Assembly: GCA_963817615.1 (NCBI GenBank)
Contig: CAWFPH010000004.1
Coordinates: forward strand, 248,001 to 312,000
Direction of reading: 5' to 3'
Source: FEN-1219 sp963817615
GTDB lineage: Bacteria; Pseudomonadota; Gammaproteobacteria; Steroidobacterales; Rariloculaceae
DNA: 64,000 nt
Shown here: positions 18,520-27,710 of the stretch, in pieces
Numbering within the stretch: the stretch's first letter is position 1
Layout: each line of letters opens with the position of its first letter
Notes under the pieces: generated by a model
The model's input: only the letters and a program-made list of their open reading frames with translations
What the model was told of the DNA's origin: nothing
The model's database searches: none
Made by a program: the position numbers and the translations under genes

Positions 18520-19682
18520 CCGCCGCCCACCCTGCGGATCAGGCTCGAGTCGATGTCGCGGAGGCTCGCGACGCCCAGGAGCGCCATGTCGCGCGCCAGC
18601 TCGGTCTTCAGGATCTTGAGCGCTTGCGTCACGCCGGCCTCGCCGCCCGCTCCGAGCCCGTAGAGATGCGGCCGGCCCGCCGAGCACGCGCGGGCGCCGA
18701 GTGCGAGAGCCTTCAAAATGTGCGTCCCGCGGCGCACGCCGCCGTCGAGAATCACTTCGAGGCGGTCACCGACCGCATCGGTGATCTCCTTCAGCACGTC
18801 GAACGGCGCGGGCGAGAAGTCGAGCTGGCGACCGCCGTGGTTGCTCACCATGACGGCGGTCGCGCCCACGTCGACCGCGCGCAAGGCGTCCTCGGCGGTC
18901 ATGATGCCCTTGATCGCGAACGGGCCGCCCCATTCCTTGATCATCCACTCGGCGTCCTTCCAGGTCACGCCGCGGTCGATCTGGTTGTTCAGATACTGGA
19001 TGATGCCGCCGAGCTTGTCGCTGCCGGGCGGCGGCCGGTGGGCGACGTTCGCGACCTCGATCTTCGGCGTCGTCAAGTGCTTGTACACCCACTTCGGCTT
19101 CATCGCGATGTCGAGCCAGTTCATGAGGCCGAGCTTCGGCGGCACCGTCATGCCGTGCACGATGTCGCGCTCGCGGTTACCGGATACGGTCACGTCCACC
19201 GTGAGCTGCAGCGCAACGTAGTTGCAGTCCTTTGCGCGCTGCACAAACTCCCGACTCAGGCTGCGATCCTTGAACACATAGACCTGGAACGCCTTCGGCC
19301 CGTCCGAAAATTCGGCCGTGTCCTCGATGTTCGACGACGAGATGCTCGACAGCGAAAAGATCGTGCCGCTCGCGTGCGCGGCCCGAGCGGTCGCGCGCTC
19401 GCCCTCGTGGTTGAACAGCCGCTGCAGCGCGGTCGGCGAGCAGAAGTACGGCCAGTCGATCTTCTGGCCGAACAACGTGGTCGACATGTCGACGGTCGCT
19501 ACGTCGACGAGACTGCGCGGCAGGAATTCGTAGGCATCGAACGCGGCCGTGTTACGCCGGAGCGTCCATTCGTCGTCGGCCGCGCCATCGATGTAATGGA
19601 ACATCGGCGCGGGCATGTTCCGGCGAGCGAGCTTGCGCAGCTCGGCGATGTTGTAGCAGCGCTCGACGCGCGTGCGAGACAT
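18507..19682 (-). CDS. FMN-dependent alpha-hydroxy-acid oxidase/dehydrogenase
   Basis: A 391-residue enzyme of the LldD/glycolate oxidase family, which oxidises 2-hydroxy acids such as lactate, glycolate or mandelate to 2-oxo acids. Seen motifs are the N-terminal FHYIDGAADDEWTLRRN, FSLSSISSS, LTVDVTVSGNRERD, the FMN/active-site SNHGGRQLD with the catalytic histidine, and DGGVRRGTHILKALALGA with the phosphate-binding GRPHLYGL. There is no signal peptide and no cytochrome b2 domain. The gene sits inside the fds operon, between fdsD (68 bases) and fdhD (overlap). That suggests a link between a hydroxy acid and formate oxidation, but the substrate is unknown. Confidence 0.9.
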   Translation of the reverse strand: MSRTRVERCYNIAELRKLARRNMPAPMFHYIDGAADDEWTLRRNTAAFDAYEFLPRSLVDVATVDMSTTLFGQKIDWPYFCSPTALQRLFNHEGERATARAAHASGTIFSLSSISSSNIEDTAEFSDGPKAFQVYVFKDRSLSREFVQRAKDCNYVALQLTVDVTVSGNRERDIVHGMTVPPKLGLMNWLDIAMKPKWVYKHLTTPKIEVANVAHRPPPGSDKLGGIIQYLNNQIDRGVTWKDAEWMIKEWGGPFAIKGIMTAEDALRAVDVGATAVMVSNHGGRQLDFSPAPFDVLKEITDAVGDRLEVILDGGVRRGTHILKALALGARACSAGRPHLYGLGAGGEAGVTQALKILKTELARDMALLGVASLRDIDSSLIRRVGGGWQT

Positions 19683-19750
19683 AGAGCGCCCCCGGGGCTG
19701 AAGGACTCGCGCGCCCCCGGCGCAGCCGAGTCACGATCGTCGGAACACGC

Positions 19751-19984
19751 CTAAGCGGCGCTGGTCTTGTTCGGCTCGGCCAGCTTCTCCACGGCGCGGG
19801 CCGCGATCGGCGCCAGCTCGGCCGTGTCGCGCCGCCGGCCCTCGATCAGCTCGGCAAGCATCGACGGCGTCCAAAATCGTTGCAAATGATCGGCCACGCG
19901 CTCCGCGACCTTGTCCTTGTCCGAGCCGTAGTCGAAGTTCGCGGCGATTTGATTCGCCATCCGGGCGAGCTTGTCGACGTCCAT
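19751..19984 (-). CDS. fdsD: NAD-dependent formate dehydrogenase, delta subunit
   Basis: A 77-residue protein matching FdsD. It begins MDVDKLARMANQIAANFDYG and contains VADHLQRFWTPSML, the usual signature of this small helical subunit. FdsD is part of soluble molybdenum-containing formate dehydrogenases in aerobic proteobacteria. Reported roles include stability or maturation of the complex. It starts 10 bases after the fdsA stop. Confidence 0.93.
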   Translation of the reverse strand: MDVDKLARMANQIAANFDYGSDKDKVAERVADHLQRFWTPSMLAELIEGRRRDTAELAPIAARAVEKLAEPNKTSAA

Positions 19985-19994
19985 GGCGGCGGTG

Positions 19995-22868
19995 CTAGCT
20001 CATCGTCTCGGAGGATTGAGCCCGGCGCAGCAGCTCGATCTGCTCCTTCGTGAACTGCTCGAAGTTCTGCTGCCAATCGGACAGCCGCGTGACCTTGTAG
20101 GCCTGGACGGCCGTGACCTTGTACTCGGGGCAGTTCGTCGCCCAGTCCGAGTTGTCGGTCGTCACGACGTTCGCGCCCGACTCCGGGTGGTGGAACGTGG
20201 TGTAGACCACGCCCGGCTGGACGCGCTCGGTCAGCACCGCGCGCAGCACCGTCTCGCCCGCGCGGCTCTTGAGTCCGACCCAGTCGCCCTGCTCGATGCC
20301 ACGCTGCTCGGCGTCGTGCGGATGGATCTCGAGCACGTCCTCGTCGTGCCACTTCAGATTCGACGTGCGCCGAGTCTGCGCACCGACGTTGTACTGGCTC
20401 AAGATTCGGCCGGTCGTGAGCAGGAGCGGGTACATCCGCGTGGTGACCTCGTCCGTCGGCACGTACGGCGTGACCCGGAATAGCCCCTTGCCGCGCACGA
20501 ACTCGCCGATGTGCATGGTCGGCGTGCCTTCCTCGGCCTTCTCGTTGCACGGCCACTGGATGCTGCCAAGCTCGTCGAGCTTTTCGTAATTCACACCCGT
20601 GAAAGTCGGCGTGAGCCGCGCGATCTCGTCCATGATCTCGCTCGGGTGCGAGTAATTCATGGGATAGCCGAGCGCGTTCGACAGGCGCTGCGTGACCTCC
20701 CAATCCTCGAGGCCCGCGAGCGGCTCCATGACCTTGCGCACCGGCGAGATGCGGCGCTCCGCGTTCGTGAACGTGCCGTTCTTCTCGAGGAACGACGAGC
20801 CCGGCAAGAACACGTGCGCGAATTTCGCAGTCTCGTTCAAGAACAGATCCTGCACGATCATGCACTCGAGCGACGACAGCGCAGCCGTCACGTGGTGCGT
20901 GTCGGGATCGCTCTGCGCGACGTCCTCGCCCTGCACGTACAGGCCCTTGAATTCGCCGGCCACGGCCGCGTCGAACATGTTCGGGATGCGGTAGCCGGGC
21001 TCGGCGCGCACCGCGACGCCCCATTCCTTGTCGAACAGCGCGCGCACGGCCGGATCGGATACGTGCCGGTAACCCGGCAGCTCGTGCGGGAACGAGCCCA
21101 TGTCGCAGGAGCCTTGCACGTTGTTCTGGCCGCGCAGCGGGTTCACACCGACGCCCTCGCGGCCGATGTTGCCCGTGCACATTGCGAGATTCGCAATCGC
21201 CATGACCGTGGTCGAGCCCTGGGCGTGCTCGGACACGCCCAGTCCGTAGTAGATGGCCGCGTTCGGCACCGCAGCGAACAACCGCGCCGCGCCGCGGACC
21301 TCGGCCGCGGGCACGCCGGTCTCCTCCTCGGTAGCTTCCGGCGAGTTGCGTGGATCGAGGATGAATTCGCGCCAATCCTGATAGGCCTCGAGATCGCAGC
21401 GCTTCTCGATGAAGTCCTTCGCCTCGAGCCCTTCCGACAGGATCACGTGCGTGATCGCGTTGACGACCGCGACGTTCGTGCTCGGCCTGAGCGCCAAGTG
21501 GTACTGCGCCTCGACATGCGGCGAGCGCACGAGATCGATCGCGCGCGGGTCGATCACGATGAGCTTCGCGCCCTCGCGGAGCCGCCGCTTCATCTGCGAC
21601 GCGAACACGGGATGCGCGTCGGTCGGGTTCGCGCCGATCACGAGCACGACGTCGGACTTCATGACCGAGTCGAATGCCTGCGTGCCGGCGGATTCGCCGA
21701 GCGTGGCCTTCAGCCCGTAGCCGGTCGGCGAATGACACACGCGCGCGCAGGTGTCGACGTTGTTATTGCCGAACGCCGCGCGCACGAGTTTCTGCACGAG
21801 GTAGGTCTCCTCGTTGGTGCAGCGCGACGACGTGATGCCTCCGATCGAGTCCGTGCCGTACTTCGCCTGGATCGCCTTCAGCTTGTCTGCGGTGAATGCG
21901 AACGCCTCGTCCCACGAGACTTCGCGCCACGGCTCGTGGATCGTCTCGCGGATCATCGGCTTCGTGATCCGGTCCTTGTGCGTTGCGTAGCCGAACGCGA
22001 ACCGCCCCTTCACGCACGAATGCCCGTGATTCGCCTGGCCGTCCTTGTTCGGCACCATGCGCACGACCTGCTGGCCCTTCATCTCGGCGCGGAACGAGCA
22101 GCCGACGCCGCAGTACGCGCAGGTGGTGACGACCGAATGCTCCGGCACCCCGAGCTCGATCAGCGAGTTCTCGGTGAGCGTCGCCGTCGGGCACGCTTGC
22201 ACGCAGGCGCCGCACGACACGCATTCGGAATCGAGGAACGGCTGATCCTCGCTCGCCGCGACCTTCGAATCGAAGCCGCGTCCTTGAATCGTGAGCGCGA
22301 AGGTGCCTTGCACCTCCTCGCAGGCGCGCACGCAGCGCGAGCAAACGATGCACTTCGACGGGTCGAACGTGAAGTACGGGTTGCTCTTGTCCTTGGGAGC
22401 GCTCAGGTGATTCTCGCCGGCATAGCCGTAGCGAACCTCTCGCAGACCCACGGCGCCCGCCATGTCCTGCAGCTCGCAGTCGCCGTTCGTGGGACAAGTC
22501 AGGCAATCGAGCGGATGATCGGAGATGTAAAGCTCCATCACGTTGCGACGCACGTCCGCAACGTGCTTGTTCTGCGTCGTGACCTTCATGCCCTCGCGCG
22601 CTTCGGTCGTGCACGACGCAGGGAGGCCCTTCGCGCCTTCGATCTCGACCAAGCAAAGGCGACACGAGCCGAACGGCTGCAGACTGTCGGTCGCGCAGAG
22701 CTTCGGAATATTGATGCCCGCGAGCGCGGCTGCGCGCAGCACGGTGGTGCCTTCGGGCACCGCGATCTGCTCGCCGTCGATCGTGAGGGTGATCGTCTTG
22801 GCGGCCGCAGCCGGCTCCGGAGTGCCGAAATCGGCTTCACGGGAATAGGGTTTGAAAGCGCTGCTCAT
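19995..22868 (-). CDS. fdsA: NAD-dependent formate dehydrogenase, alpha (catalytic) subunit
   Basis: A 957-residue molybdo-iron-sulfur enzyme subunit that oxidises formate to CO2. In order, it has a 2Fe-2S ferredoxin-like domain (PFGSCRLCLVEIEG), a His/Cys cluster segment (HPLDCLTCPTNGDC), two 4Fe-4S motifs (CIVCSRCVRAC and CVSCGACVQACP), a further 4Fe-4S motif (CAYCGVGC) opening the bis-MGD domain, and the molybdenum-ligand segment CARVCHSPTGYGLK. The last two residues of the active site are cysteine and histidine, not selenocysteine. The C-terminal domain (TTGRILSQYNVGAQTRRT) binds the cofactor. Length matches FdsA. Electrons pass to FdsB/FdsG and NAD. Confidence 0.96.
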   Translation of the reverse strand: MSSAFKPYSREADFGTPEPAAAAKTITLTIDGEQIAVPEGTTVLRAAALAGINIPKLCATDSLQPFGSCRLCLVEIEGAKGLPASCTTEAREGMKVTTQNKHVADVRRNVMELYISDHPLDCLTCPTNGDCELQDMAGAVGLREVRYGYAGENHLSAPKDKSNPYFTFDPSKCIVCSRCVRACEEVQGTFALTIQGRGFDSKVAASEDQPFLDSECVSCGACVQACPTATLTENSLIELGVPEHSVVTTCAYCGVGCSFRAEMKGQQVVRMVPNKDGQANHGHSCVKGRFAFGYATHKDRITKPMIRETIHEPWREVSWDEAFAFTADKLKAIQAKYGTDSIGGITSSRCTNEETYLVQKLVRAAFGNNNVDTCARVCHSPTGYGLKATLGESAGTQAFDSVMKSDVVLVIGANPTDAHPVFASQMKRRLREGAKLIVIDPRAIDLVRSPHVEAQYHLALRPSTNVAVVNAITHVILSEGLEAKDFIEKRCDLEAYQDWREFILDPRNSPEATEEETGVPAAEVRGAARLFAAVPNAAIYYGLGVSEHAQGSTTVMAIANLAMCTGNIGREGVGVNPLRGQNNVQGSCDMGSFPHELPGYRHVSDPAVRALFDKEWGVAVRAEPGYRIPNMFDAAVAGEFKGLYVQGEDVAQSDPDTHHVTAALSSLECMIVQDLFLNETAKFAHVFLPGSSFLEKNGTFTNAERRISPVRKVMEPLAGLEDWEVTQRLSNALGYPMNYSHPSEIMDEIARLTPTFTGVNYEKLDELGSIQWPCNEKAEEGTPTMHIGEFVRGKGLFRVTPYVPTDEVTTRMYPLLLTTGRILSQYNVGAQTRRTSNLKWHDEDVLEIHPHDAEQRGIEQGDWVGLKSRAGETVLRAVLTERVQPGVVYTTFHHPESGANVVTTDNSDWATNCPEYKVTAVQAYKVTRLSDWQQNFEQFTKEQIELLRRAQSSETMS

Positions 22869-22893
22869 GATGCTTGCTCCGTCCGTGCGCGGC

Positions 22894-24441
22894 CTAGGCC
22901 CGCGCCTTCAGATCCTCGGGAAAATGGTTCAACACGCTCAACACCGGGAACGGCGCCATCCCCCCGAGCGCGCACAACGATCCGGTGACCATCGTGTCGC
23001 ACAGCTCCCGCAGTAACGCCAGATTGTCGGTCTCGTTCACGCCGTCTCGAATTCTATCGATGACCTCGACGCCGCGCACCGCTCCGATGCGACACGGCGT
23101 GCACTTGCCGCACGACTCGATCGCGCAGAACTCCATCGCGAACCGGGCCTGCTCGCCCATATCGACGGTGTCGTCGAATACGACCAGGCCGCCGTGGCCG
23201 ATCATCGCGCCAATGCCCGCGAATTGCTCGTAATCGAGCACGGTATCGAACTGCGACGGATGAACATAAGCGCCGAGAGGGCCGCCGGCCTGAACCGCGC
23301 GGATCGGGCGGCCGCTCGCGCTGCCGCCGCCGTAATCGTACAGAATTTCTTTGAGCGGGCGACCGAAAGCAAGCTCAACGAGTCCGCCGCGCTTCACATT
23401 GCCCGCGAGCTGAATCGTGAGCGTGCCGCGCGAGCGGCCGCTGCCGAAGTTCTTATAGAACTCAGCACCCTGATCGAGCACGATCGGCACCGTGGCCAAC
23501 GAAATCACGTTGTTCACGATCGTCGGCTTGCCGAACAGTCCCTTGATCGCCGGCAGCGGCGGCCGATAACGCACCATGCCGCGCTTGCCCTCGAGGCTCT
23601 CGAGCAACGAGGTCTCCTCGCCGCAGATGTAGGCTCCGGCGGCCTCCCTCGCCTCGAGATGGAATGCCCTGCCGCTGCCCTGCACGTTGTCGCCGAGGAA
23701 GCCGGCCGCGGTCGCGCGCTCGATCGCCGCGCGCATCGTCGCGATCGCCTGCGGATATTCCGCGCGGATATAGACGAAGCCGCGCGTGGCGCCGACTGCG
23801 AGACCCGCGATCGTCATGCCTTCGATCAGCACGAACGGATCGCTCTCCATGATCATACGGTCCGCGAACGTGCCCGAGTCGCCCTCGTCGGCATTGCAGA
23901 CCACGTACTTCTGGTCCGCCGGCGACGCGAGCACGGTCTTCCACTTGATGCCGGTCGGGAACGCCGCGCCGCCGCGGCCGCGCAACCCGGATTCGGTGAC
24001 CGTCGCGACGATCTGCTCGCCCGTGATTCCAAGCGCGTTCGCGAGCCCGCGGTAGCCGCCGTGTGCGCGGTAGTCGTCGATCGACAGCGGATCGACGATG
24101 CCGACGCGCGCGAACGTGAGCCGCGTCTGCCTGGCGAGATAATCGATCTTCTCGGTCGGGCCAAGCGCGAGCGCATGCTCGCCGCCGGTCAGGAACGCAG
24201 CGTCGAATAGTCCCTGCACGTCGCCCGCCGCAACCGGTCCGAACGCCGTCCGCGTGCCGCCGACGTCGACCTCGACGAGCGGCTCGAGCCAGTAGAGGCC
24301 ACGCGAGCCGTTGCGAATGATCTCGATCTTCGCGCCGCGCCGGTCGGCCTCGGCTGCAATCGCGGCGGCGACCGCGTCGGCTCCGAGCGAGCGTGCCGTG
24401 GTATCGGAGGGAACGAAGACTTTCGTGACGTTGGCAGCCAT
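22894..24441 (-). CDS. fdsB: NAD-dependent formate dehydrogenase, beta subunit (NuoF-like)
   Basis: A 515-residue flavoprotein. The N-terminal ~120 residues form a thioredoxin-like domain, followed by a NuoF domain with GRGGAAFPTGIKW (FMN/NAD site), NADEGDSGTFADR and GAGAYICGEETSLLESLEGKRG-type sequence. The 4Fe-4S ligand segment SCGKCTPCRIGAVRG lies near the C-terminus. It takes electrons from FdsA and reduces NAD. The start overlaps closely with the end of fdsG (3 bases between). Confidence 0.95.
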   Translation of the reverse strand: MAANVTKVFVPSDTTARSLGADAVAAAIAAEADRRGAKIEIIRNGSRGLYWLEPLVEVDVGGTRTAFGPVAAGDVQGLFDAAFLTGGEHALALGPTEKIDYLARQTRLTFARVGIVDPLSIDDYRAHGGYRGLANALGITGEQIVATVTESGLRGRGGAAFPTGIKWKTVLASPADQKYVVCNADEGDSGTFADRMIMESDPFVLIEGMTIAGLAVGATRGFVYIRAEYPQAIATMRAAIERATAAGFLGDNVQGSGRAFHLEAREAAGAYICGEETSLLESLEGKRGMVRYRPPLPAIKGLFGKPTIVNNVISLATVPIVLDQGAEFYKNFGSGRSRGTLTIQLAGNVKRGGLVELAFGRPLKEILYDYGGGSASGRPIRAVQAGGPLGAYVHPSQFDTVLDYEQFAGIGAMIGHGGLVVFDDTVDMGEQARFAMEFCAIESCGKCTPCRIGAVRGVEVIDRIRDGVNETDNLALLRELCDTMVTGSLCALGGMAPFPVLSVLNHFPEDLKARA

Positions 24442-24444
24442 GGG

Positions 24445-24906
24445 TTATCCGAGGATCTCGTCGAGCCGCGCCGGCGTGACGCGGCCGTACACCGTCTCGT
24501 CGACCATGACGGCCGGGGAGCACGCGCAATTACCGAGGCAATAGACCGGCTCGAGCGTGTAGCGGCCGTCGGCCGTGGTCTCGTGAAAATCGACCTTGAG
24601 CTTCTCCCGCGCATAGCGCTCGAGCGCGCGCGCGCCCATCGACTGACAGGACTCGGCTCGGCATAGATACAAGGTGTGCTGGCCGGGCGGATGACTGCGG
24701 AAGAAGTGGTAGAAGCTCACGACGCCGTGCACCTCGGCGCGCGACAGGTTCAGCACGCTCGCGACGATAGCCACGGCCTCATCGGGGACATGGCCGAATT
24801 CGTCTTGGATCGCATGGAGGATCGGCAACAGCGCGCCGGCCTCGGCCGCATGTGCCTCTGCGATGCGGCGGATCGTGCCGCCGTGTTTGGATTCTCCTTG
24901 ATTCAC
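24445..24906 (-). CDS. fdsG: NAD-dependent formate dehydrogenase, gamma subunit (NuoE-like)
   Basis: A 153-residue 2Fe-2S protein. The thioredoxin-like fold carries the four ligands in LYLCRAESCQSMG and VYCLGNCACSPA. The N-terminal helical part (LLPILHAIQDEFGHVP, VHGVVSFYHFF) is typical of NuoE. The likely start is the GTG at 24906, with AAGGA about 10 bases upstream. It is the first gene of the fds operon. A TATACT hexamer on the minus strand near 24948-24953 could be a -10 element, but no clear -35 is seen. Confidence 0.94.
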   Translation of the reverse strand: MNQGESKHGGTIRRIAEAHAAEAGALLPILHAIQDEFGHVPDEAVAIVASVLNLSRAEVHGVVSFYHFFRSHPPGQHTLYLCRAESCQSMGARALERYAREKLKVDFHETTADGRYTLEPVYCLGNCACSPAVMVDETVYGRVTPARLDEILG

Positions 24907-24980
24907 CGGGATCGCATCCTTCGAGCTGCGGCAAAAAACAATTGATTAGTATACCCGCTGCTGCCGCGCGGGCCGTAGCG

Positions 24981-25367
24981 TCAGCCCGCGGACCGCGATG
25001 CCGTGTCCTGCGGGTTCGCGAACAGGTCGGAGTCGTCTTCTCCGGCGCGCGGCGCGAGACAGGTGTAATCTTTTTCGACGAGGATCCGGAGCGTTTGGCC
25101 GCCGCCAATCGCTTGCTCGGCCGAGATCGAGACCGCCTCCGGCGCAAGCCATGTCTCGAGCCGCGGCCGCGGCACCGCGATCGTGACGACGGCGCCGGCG
25201 AAGCGCGCCTCCACGCCGCCGCTCGGCGCGACCTCGAGTCGGTAACGGAGCTCGGCGGTCGGCGAAAAGCGGACTGCGTCTTCCGTGGATCCCGTCTCTG
25301 CGAGGCCGGCGAGCTCGCTCTTCGAGACGCGAATGCGAATGGAGTTGCCGCGGATTCTGAGCTTCAT
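24981..25367 (-). CDS. Small uncharacterised protein resembling DUF7009
   Basis: A 128-residue cytoplasmic protein beginning MKLRIRGNSIRIRVSKSEL, a start shared by a small family of unknown function (recorded, I believe, as DUF7009). It contains RLEVAPSGGVEARFAGAVVTIAVP and ends with a glutamate/aspartate-rich segment (YTCLAPRAGEDDSDLF). The predicted structure is mostly beta. It lies 74 bases upstream of fdsG on the same strand and might share transcripts with the fds operon, although no functional link is known. A longer upstream start is possible, but the MKLRI start fits the family. Confidence 0.7.
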   Translation of the reverse strand: MKLRIRGNSIRIRVSKSELAGLAETGSTEDAVRFSPTAELRYRLEVAPSGGVEARFAGAVVTIAVPRPRLETWLAPEAVSISAEQAIGGGQTLRILVEKDYTCLAPRAGEDDSDLFANPQDTASRSAG

Positions 25368-25512
25368 CAAAACCTTCTGGACCCGAACGGGACATTCTAG
25401 CGCGGCGGACGCCGCGCGCGACCCGTGGCGTGCGCGCCCGCCGGTGTCGCCCGCCTGCATTTTGTAGGCATTACCGCCACGTTATAAACAGGTGATTCGT
25501 AAGCGTTTGTCA

Positions 25513-25518
25513 TATAAT
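25513..25518 (+). promoter_or_regulatory. Candidate -10 element for HMG-CoA synthase gene
   Basis: A perfect TATAAT lies about 85 bases before the mvaS start codon, in a locally AT-richer patch of an otherwise GC-rich region. A good -35 hexamer at the normal distance is not seen, so the assignment rests on the -10 sequence and position between divergent genes. Confidence 0.4.
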
Positions 25519-25602
25519 GCCGCCCCGGACGGCGCGTCGGTTGGACGCGCGCGACACGCGGCAGGCCGCCGCGGCACGGGTACGGTGAGTTCCGGGAGTG
25601 CT

Positions 25603-27066
25603 ATGACCGAGCAAGTGGGTATCAGTGGCTTTGCGGTGTACGTCCCTCCGTACCGCGTCGATCTCGAGTCGTGGTGCCGCTGGACCGATACGCCCTGGGA
25701 CAAGACGAGCGCCGTGGTCGGCCACAGCTTCCGGATGCGCGGCCCGGCTCAGAGCGTGTACACGATGGCCGCCAACGCCGTAATGCGCCTGATCGAGCGC
25801 TACGACGTGGACCCGCGCCGCGTCGGCTTCCTCGGGCTCGGCACCGAGTCGAGCACCGACAACTCCGCGGGCGCCGTCATCGTCAAGGGCATGCTCGACG
25901 AAGGGCTGCAGGCGCGCGGCCAACCGCCGATCAGCCGCAACTGCGAGGTTCCGGAGATCAAGCACGCCTGCCTCGGCGGCGTCTACGCGCTGAAGCACGC
26001 GCTGCGCTATCTCGCGCTCGAGCGCGGCGACCGCTGCGCAATCGTCGTGAGCGCCGACATCGCGGAGTACGCGCGCGGCAGCTCGGGCGAGCCTACGCAG
26101 GGCGCGGGCGCGGTCGCGATGCTGGTCGAGCGCAAGCCGCGCCTGTTGACGGTGCACCTCGAGCACATCGGCAGCGCCTCCTCTTACCGGGCCGTCGATT
26201 TCCGCAAGCCGGTGCTGCGCAACTTGCTGCGCGGCAAGCTCAATTGTCACTTTCAGGACCTGCCGGTGTTCAACGGCAAATACTCGACCACCTGCTATCT
26301 CGACGAGACGCTGCACGCGCTCGAGGACATGACGAGCCGCATGGGCCGTGACGCGGCCGATTATTACCGCGAGCTTGCGGCGGCATTCATGCACCGCCCT
26401 TACCACCGCATGCCGGAGACCTCGTTTGCGATGAGCTATCTGTTCGCTCTGTCGCAAGACGGCAAGCGCGGGCGCGCAGAGCTCGAGCGCCACTGCGCCG
26501 CGGCGAACATGCCGCTCGATCCGGTGCTCGACGAGATGCGCTCGAAGCCGGACATCCTGAAGCTCGTCAAGGCCGGTAACATCGACGCCGATGCCTACCC
26601 CCTCAGCGTCCAGCTGCTCAAGCAGTTCCGCGGCAGCGCCGACTTCACGGCGCTCGTAGCCGCGAAGATGTCGCTCGGCTCGGAGATCATGAAAGACATC
26701 GGCAACGTCTACTGCGCCGCGCTGCCGGCCTGGATGGCGGCCGGTCTCGAGGACGCCTATCAACGCGATCTCGATCTCGCGGGCGGCAAGGTGCTCGCGG
26801 TGGGCTATGGCAGCGGCGACGCGGCCGAGGCGATTCCGATGACGATCGTGCCGGGGTGGCGCGACGCGGCGAGCCGCATAGGCTTCGAGGCCGCGCTCGA
26901 GCCTTACCAGGACCTTACGAAGACGCAGTACGAGAATCTGCACGACACGGGCACCGCGCACGGCCTCGAAGACCCGGACGAAGGGTTCGTGATCGAATCC
27001 GTGGGCAGCAGCGCGAACTCGAAGTTCAGCGACGAAGGTATCGAGTACTACCGCTTCGTTCGCTAG
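25603..27066 (+). CDS. mvaS: Hydroxymethylglutaryl-CoA synthase
   Basis: A 487-residue thiolase-superfamily enzyme that condenses acetoacetyl-CoA with acetyl-CoA to HMG-CoA, the first committed substrate for the mevalonate route. The start MTEQVGISGFAVYVPPYRV is typical. The catalytic cysteine is expected in EIKHACLGGVYALKHAL, and GTESSTDNSAGA and MPETSFAMSYLFA provide further conserved segments. It is longer than the ~390-residue bacterial MvaS of Gram-positives and more like long proteobacterial forms. The ATG at 25603 gives the first family residues. Its stop overlaps the hpnM stop by 4 bases, tail to tail, so it is transcribed separately from the mevalonate/hopanoid operon. Confidence 0.9.
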   Translation: MTEQVGISGFAVYVPPYRVDLESWCRWTDTPWDKTSAVVGHSFRMRGPAQSVYTMAANAVMRLIERYDVDPRRVGFLGLGTESSTDNSAGAVIVKGMLDEGLQARGQPPISRNCEVPEIKHACLGGVYALKHALRYLALERGDRCAIVVSADIAEYARGSSGEPTQGAGAVAMLVERKPRLLTVHLEHIGSASSYRAVDFRKPVLRNLLRGKLNCHFQDLPVFNGKYSTTCYLDETLHALEDMTSRMGRDAADYYRELAAAFMHRPYHRMPETSFAMSYLFALSQDGKRGRAELERHCAAANMPLDPVLDEMRSKPDILKLVKAGNIDADAYPLSVQLLKQFRGSADFTALVAAKMSLGSEIMKDIGNVYCAALPAWMAAGLEDAYQRDLDLAGGKVLAVGYGSGDAAEAIPMTIVPGWRDAASRIGFEAALEPYQDLTKTQYENLHDTGTAHGLEDPDEGFVIESVGSSANSKFSDEGIEYYRFVR

Positions 27067-27710
27067 CGCGCGGCGGACTCGCCCTTCTCCAGCCGTTCGG
27101 TTTGGGCCTTCAGCTCGGCGATCAGGTCGTCGAGCGTCCCGCTCGACAGTATCCGCTGATATTCGGCGCGCTTCAGCGCGAGGTCGCTCACGCCGTCGGC
27201 GACGATGTTGATGATCTTCCAGCCCGCGCCCTCGTGCTGCAGCAGATAGTCGAGCGACACGTCCTCGGCGTCCTTGCGCACGATCGCGGCGTCGACCTGT
27301 GCGCGCTCCCCTTGCGGCATCGGCTTGCCCGTCAGCTTGAACGTGCCCGGGCCGACGTTCGCGAAACGGCTCGCATAGGTCATCACGCTGAGTCGCTCGA
27401 AGGCGTCGACGAACCGGTTACGGTCGGTCTCGCTCAGCATCGGCCATTGCCGCCGAAGCGCGAACTCCGCGATGTACGGCAGGTCGTGCGTGGCCTCGAC
27501 CAGGGGGACCAGCGCGGCGTAGCGCACGTCGATCGTGGCGTTCGGATGGGCGGCCGCGAGCTCGACGAGTCCTTTGTGCAGAGTGTCGACCGTGGCCTGC
27601 GGCGAGTCGACCGCATAGTCCGCTGCGGGGGCACACGTCGCGCCGAGCAGCGCAAGCGCGGCCCATGAGCCGAGCGCGAGCCGCCGCAAGCGTTCAGACC
27701 GAAGCACCAT
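27063..27710 (-). CDS. hpnM: Hopanoid-associated periplasmic protein HpnM (MlaC/Ttg2D-like)
   Basis: A 215-residue periplasmic protein. A signal peptide of about 29 residues (LALGSWAALALLGATCAPA) precedes an MlaC-type lipid-carrier domain: TVDTLHKGLVEL, EFALRRQWPMLSETDRNRFVDAFERL and an ISWK-like VRKDAEDVSLDYLL segment. HpnM is encoded in many hopanoid clusters and is thought to help move lipids between membranes, by analogy with MlaC. It is the last gene of the operon. Its start overlaps hpnB by 17 bases. Confidence 0.87.
   Translation of the reverse strand: MVLRSERLRRLALGSWAALALLGATCAPAADYAVDSPQATVDTLHKGLVELAAAHPNATIDVRYAALVPLVEATHDLPYIAEFALRRQWPMLSETDRNRFVDAFERLSVMTYASRFANVGPGTFKLTGKPMPQGERAQVDAAIVRKDAEDVSLDYLLQHEGAGWKIINIVADGVSDLALKRAEYQRILSSGTLDDLIAELKAQTERLEKGESAAR

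Noticed and set aside
20511..22988. 825-codon plus-strand open frame opposite fdsA
   Set aside because: It lies opposite a fully recognisable formate dehydrogenase subunit and has an Arg/His/Leu-rich composition typical of antisense frames.
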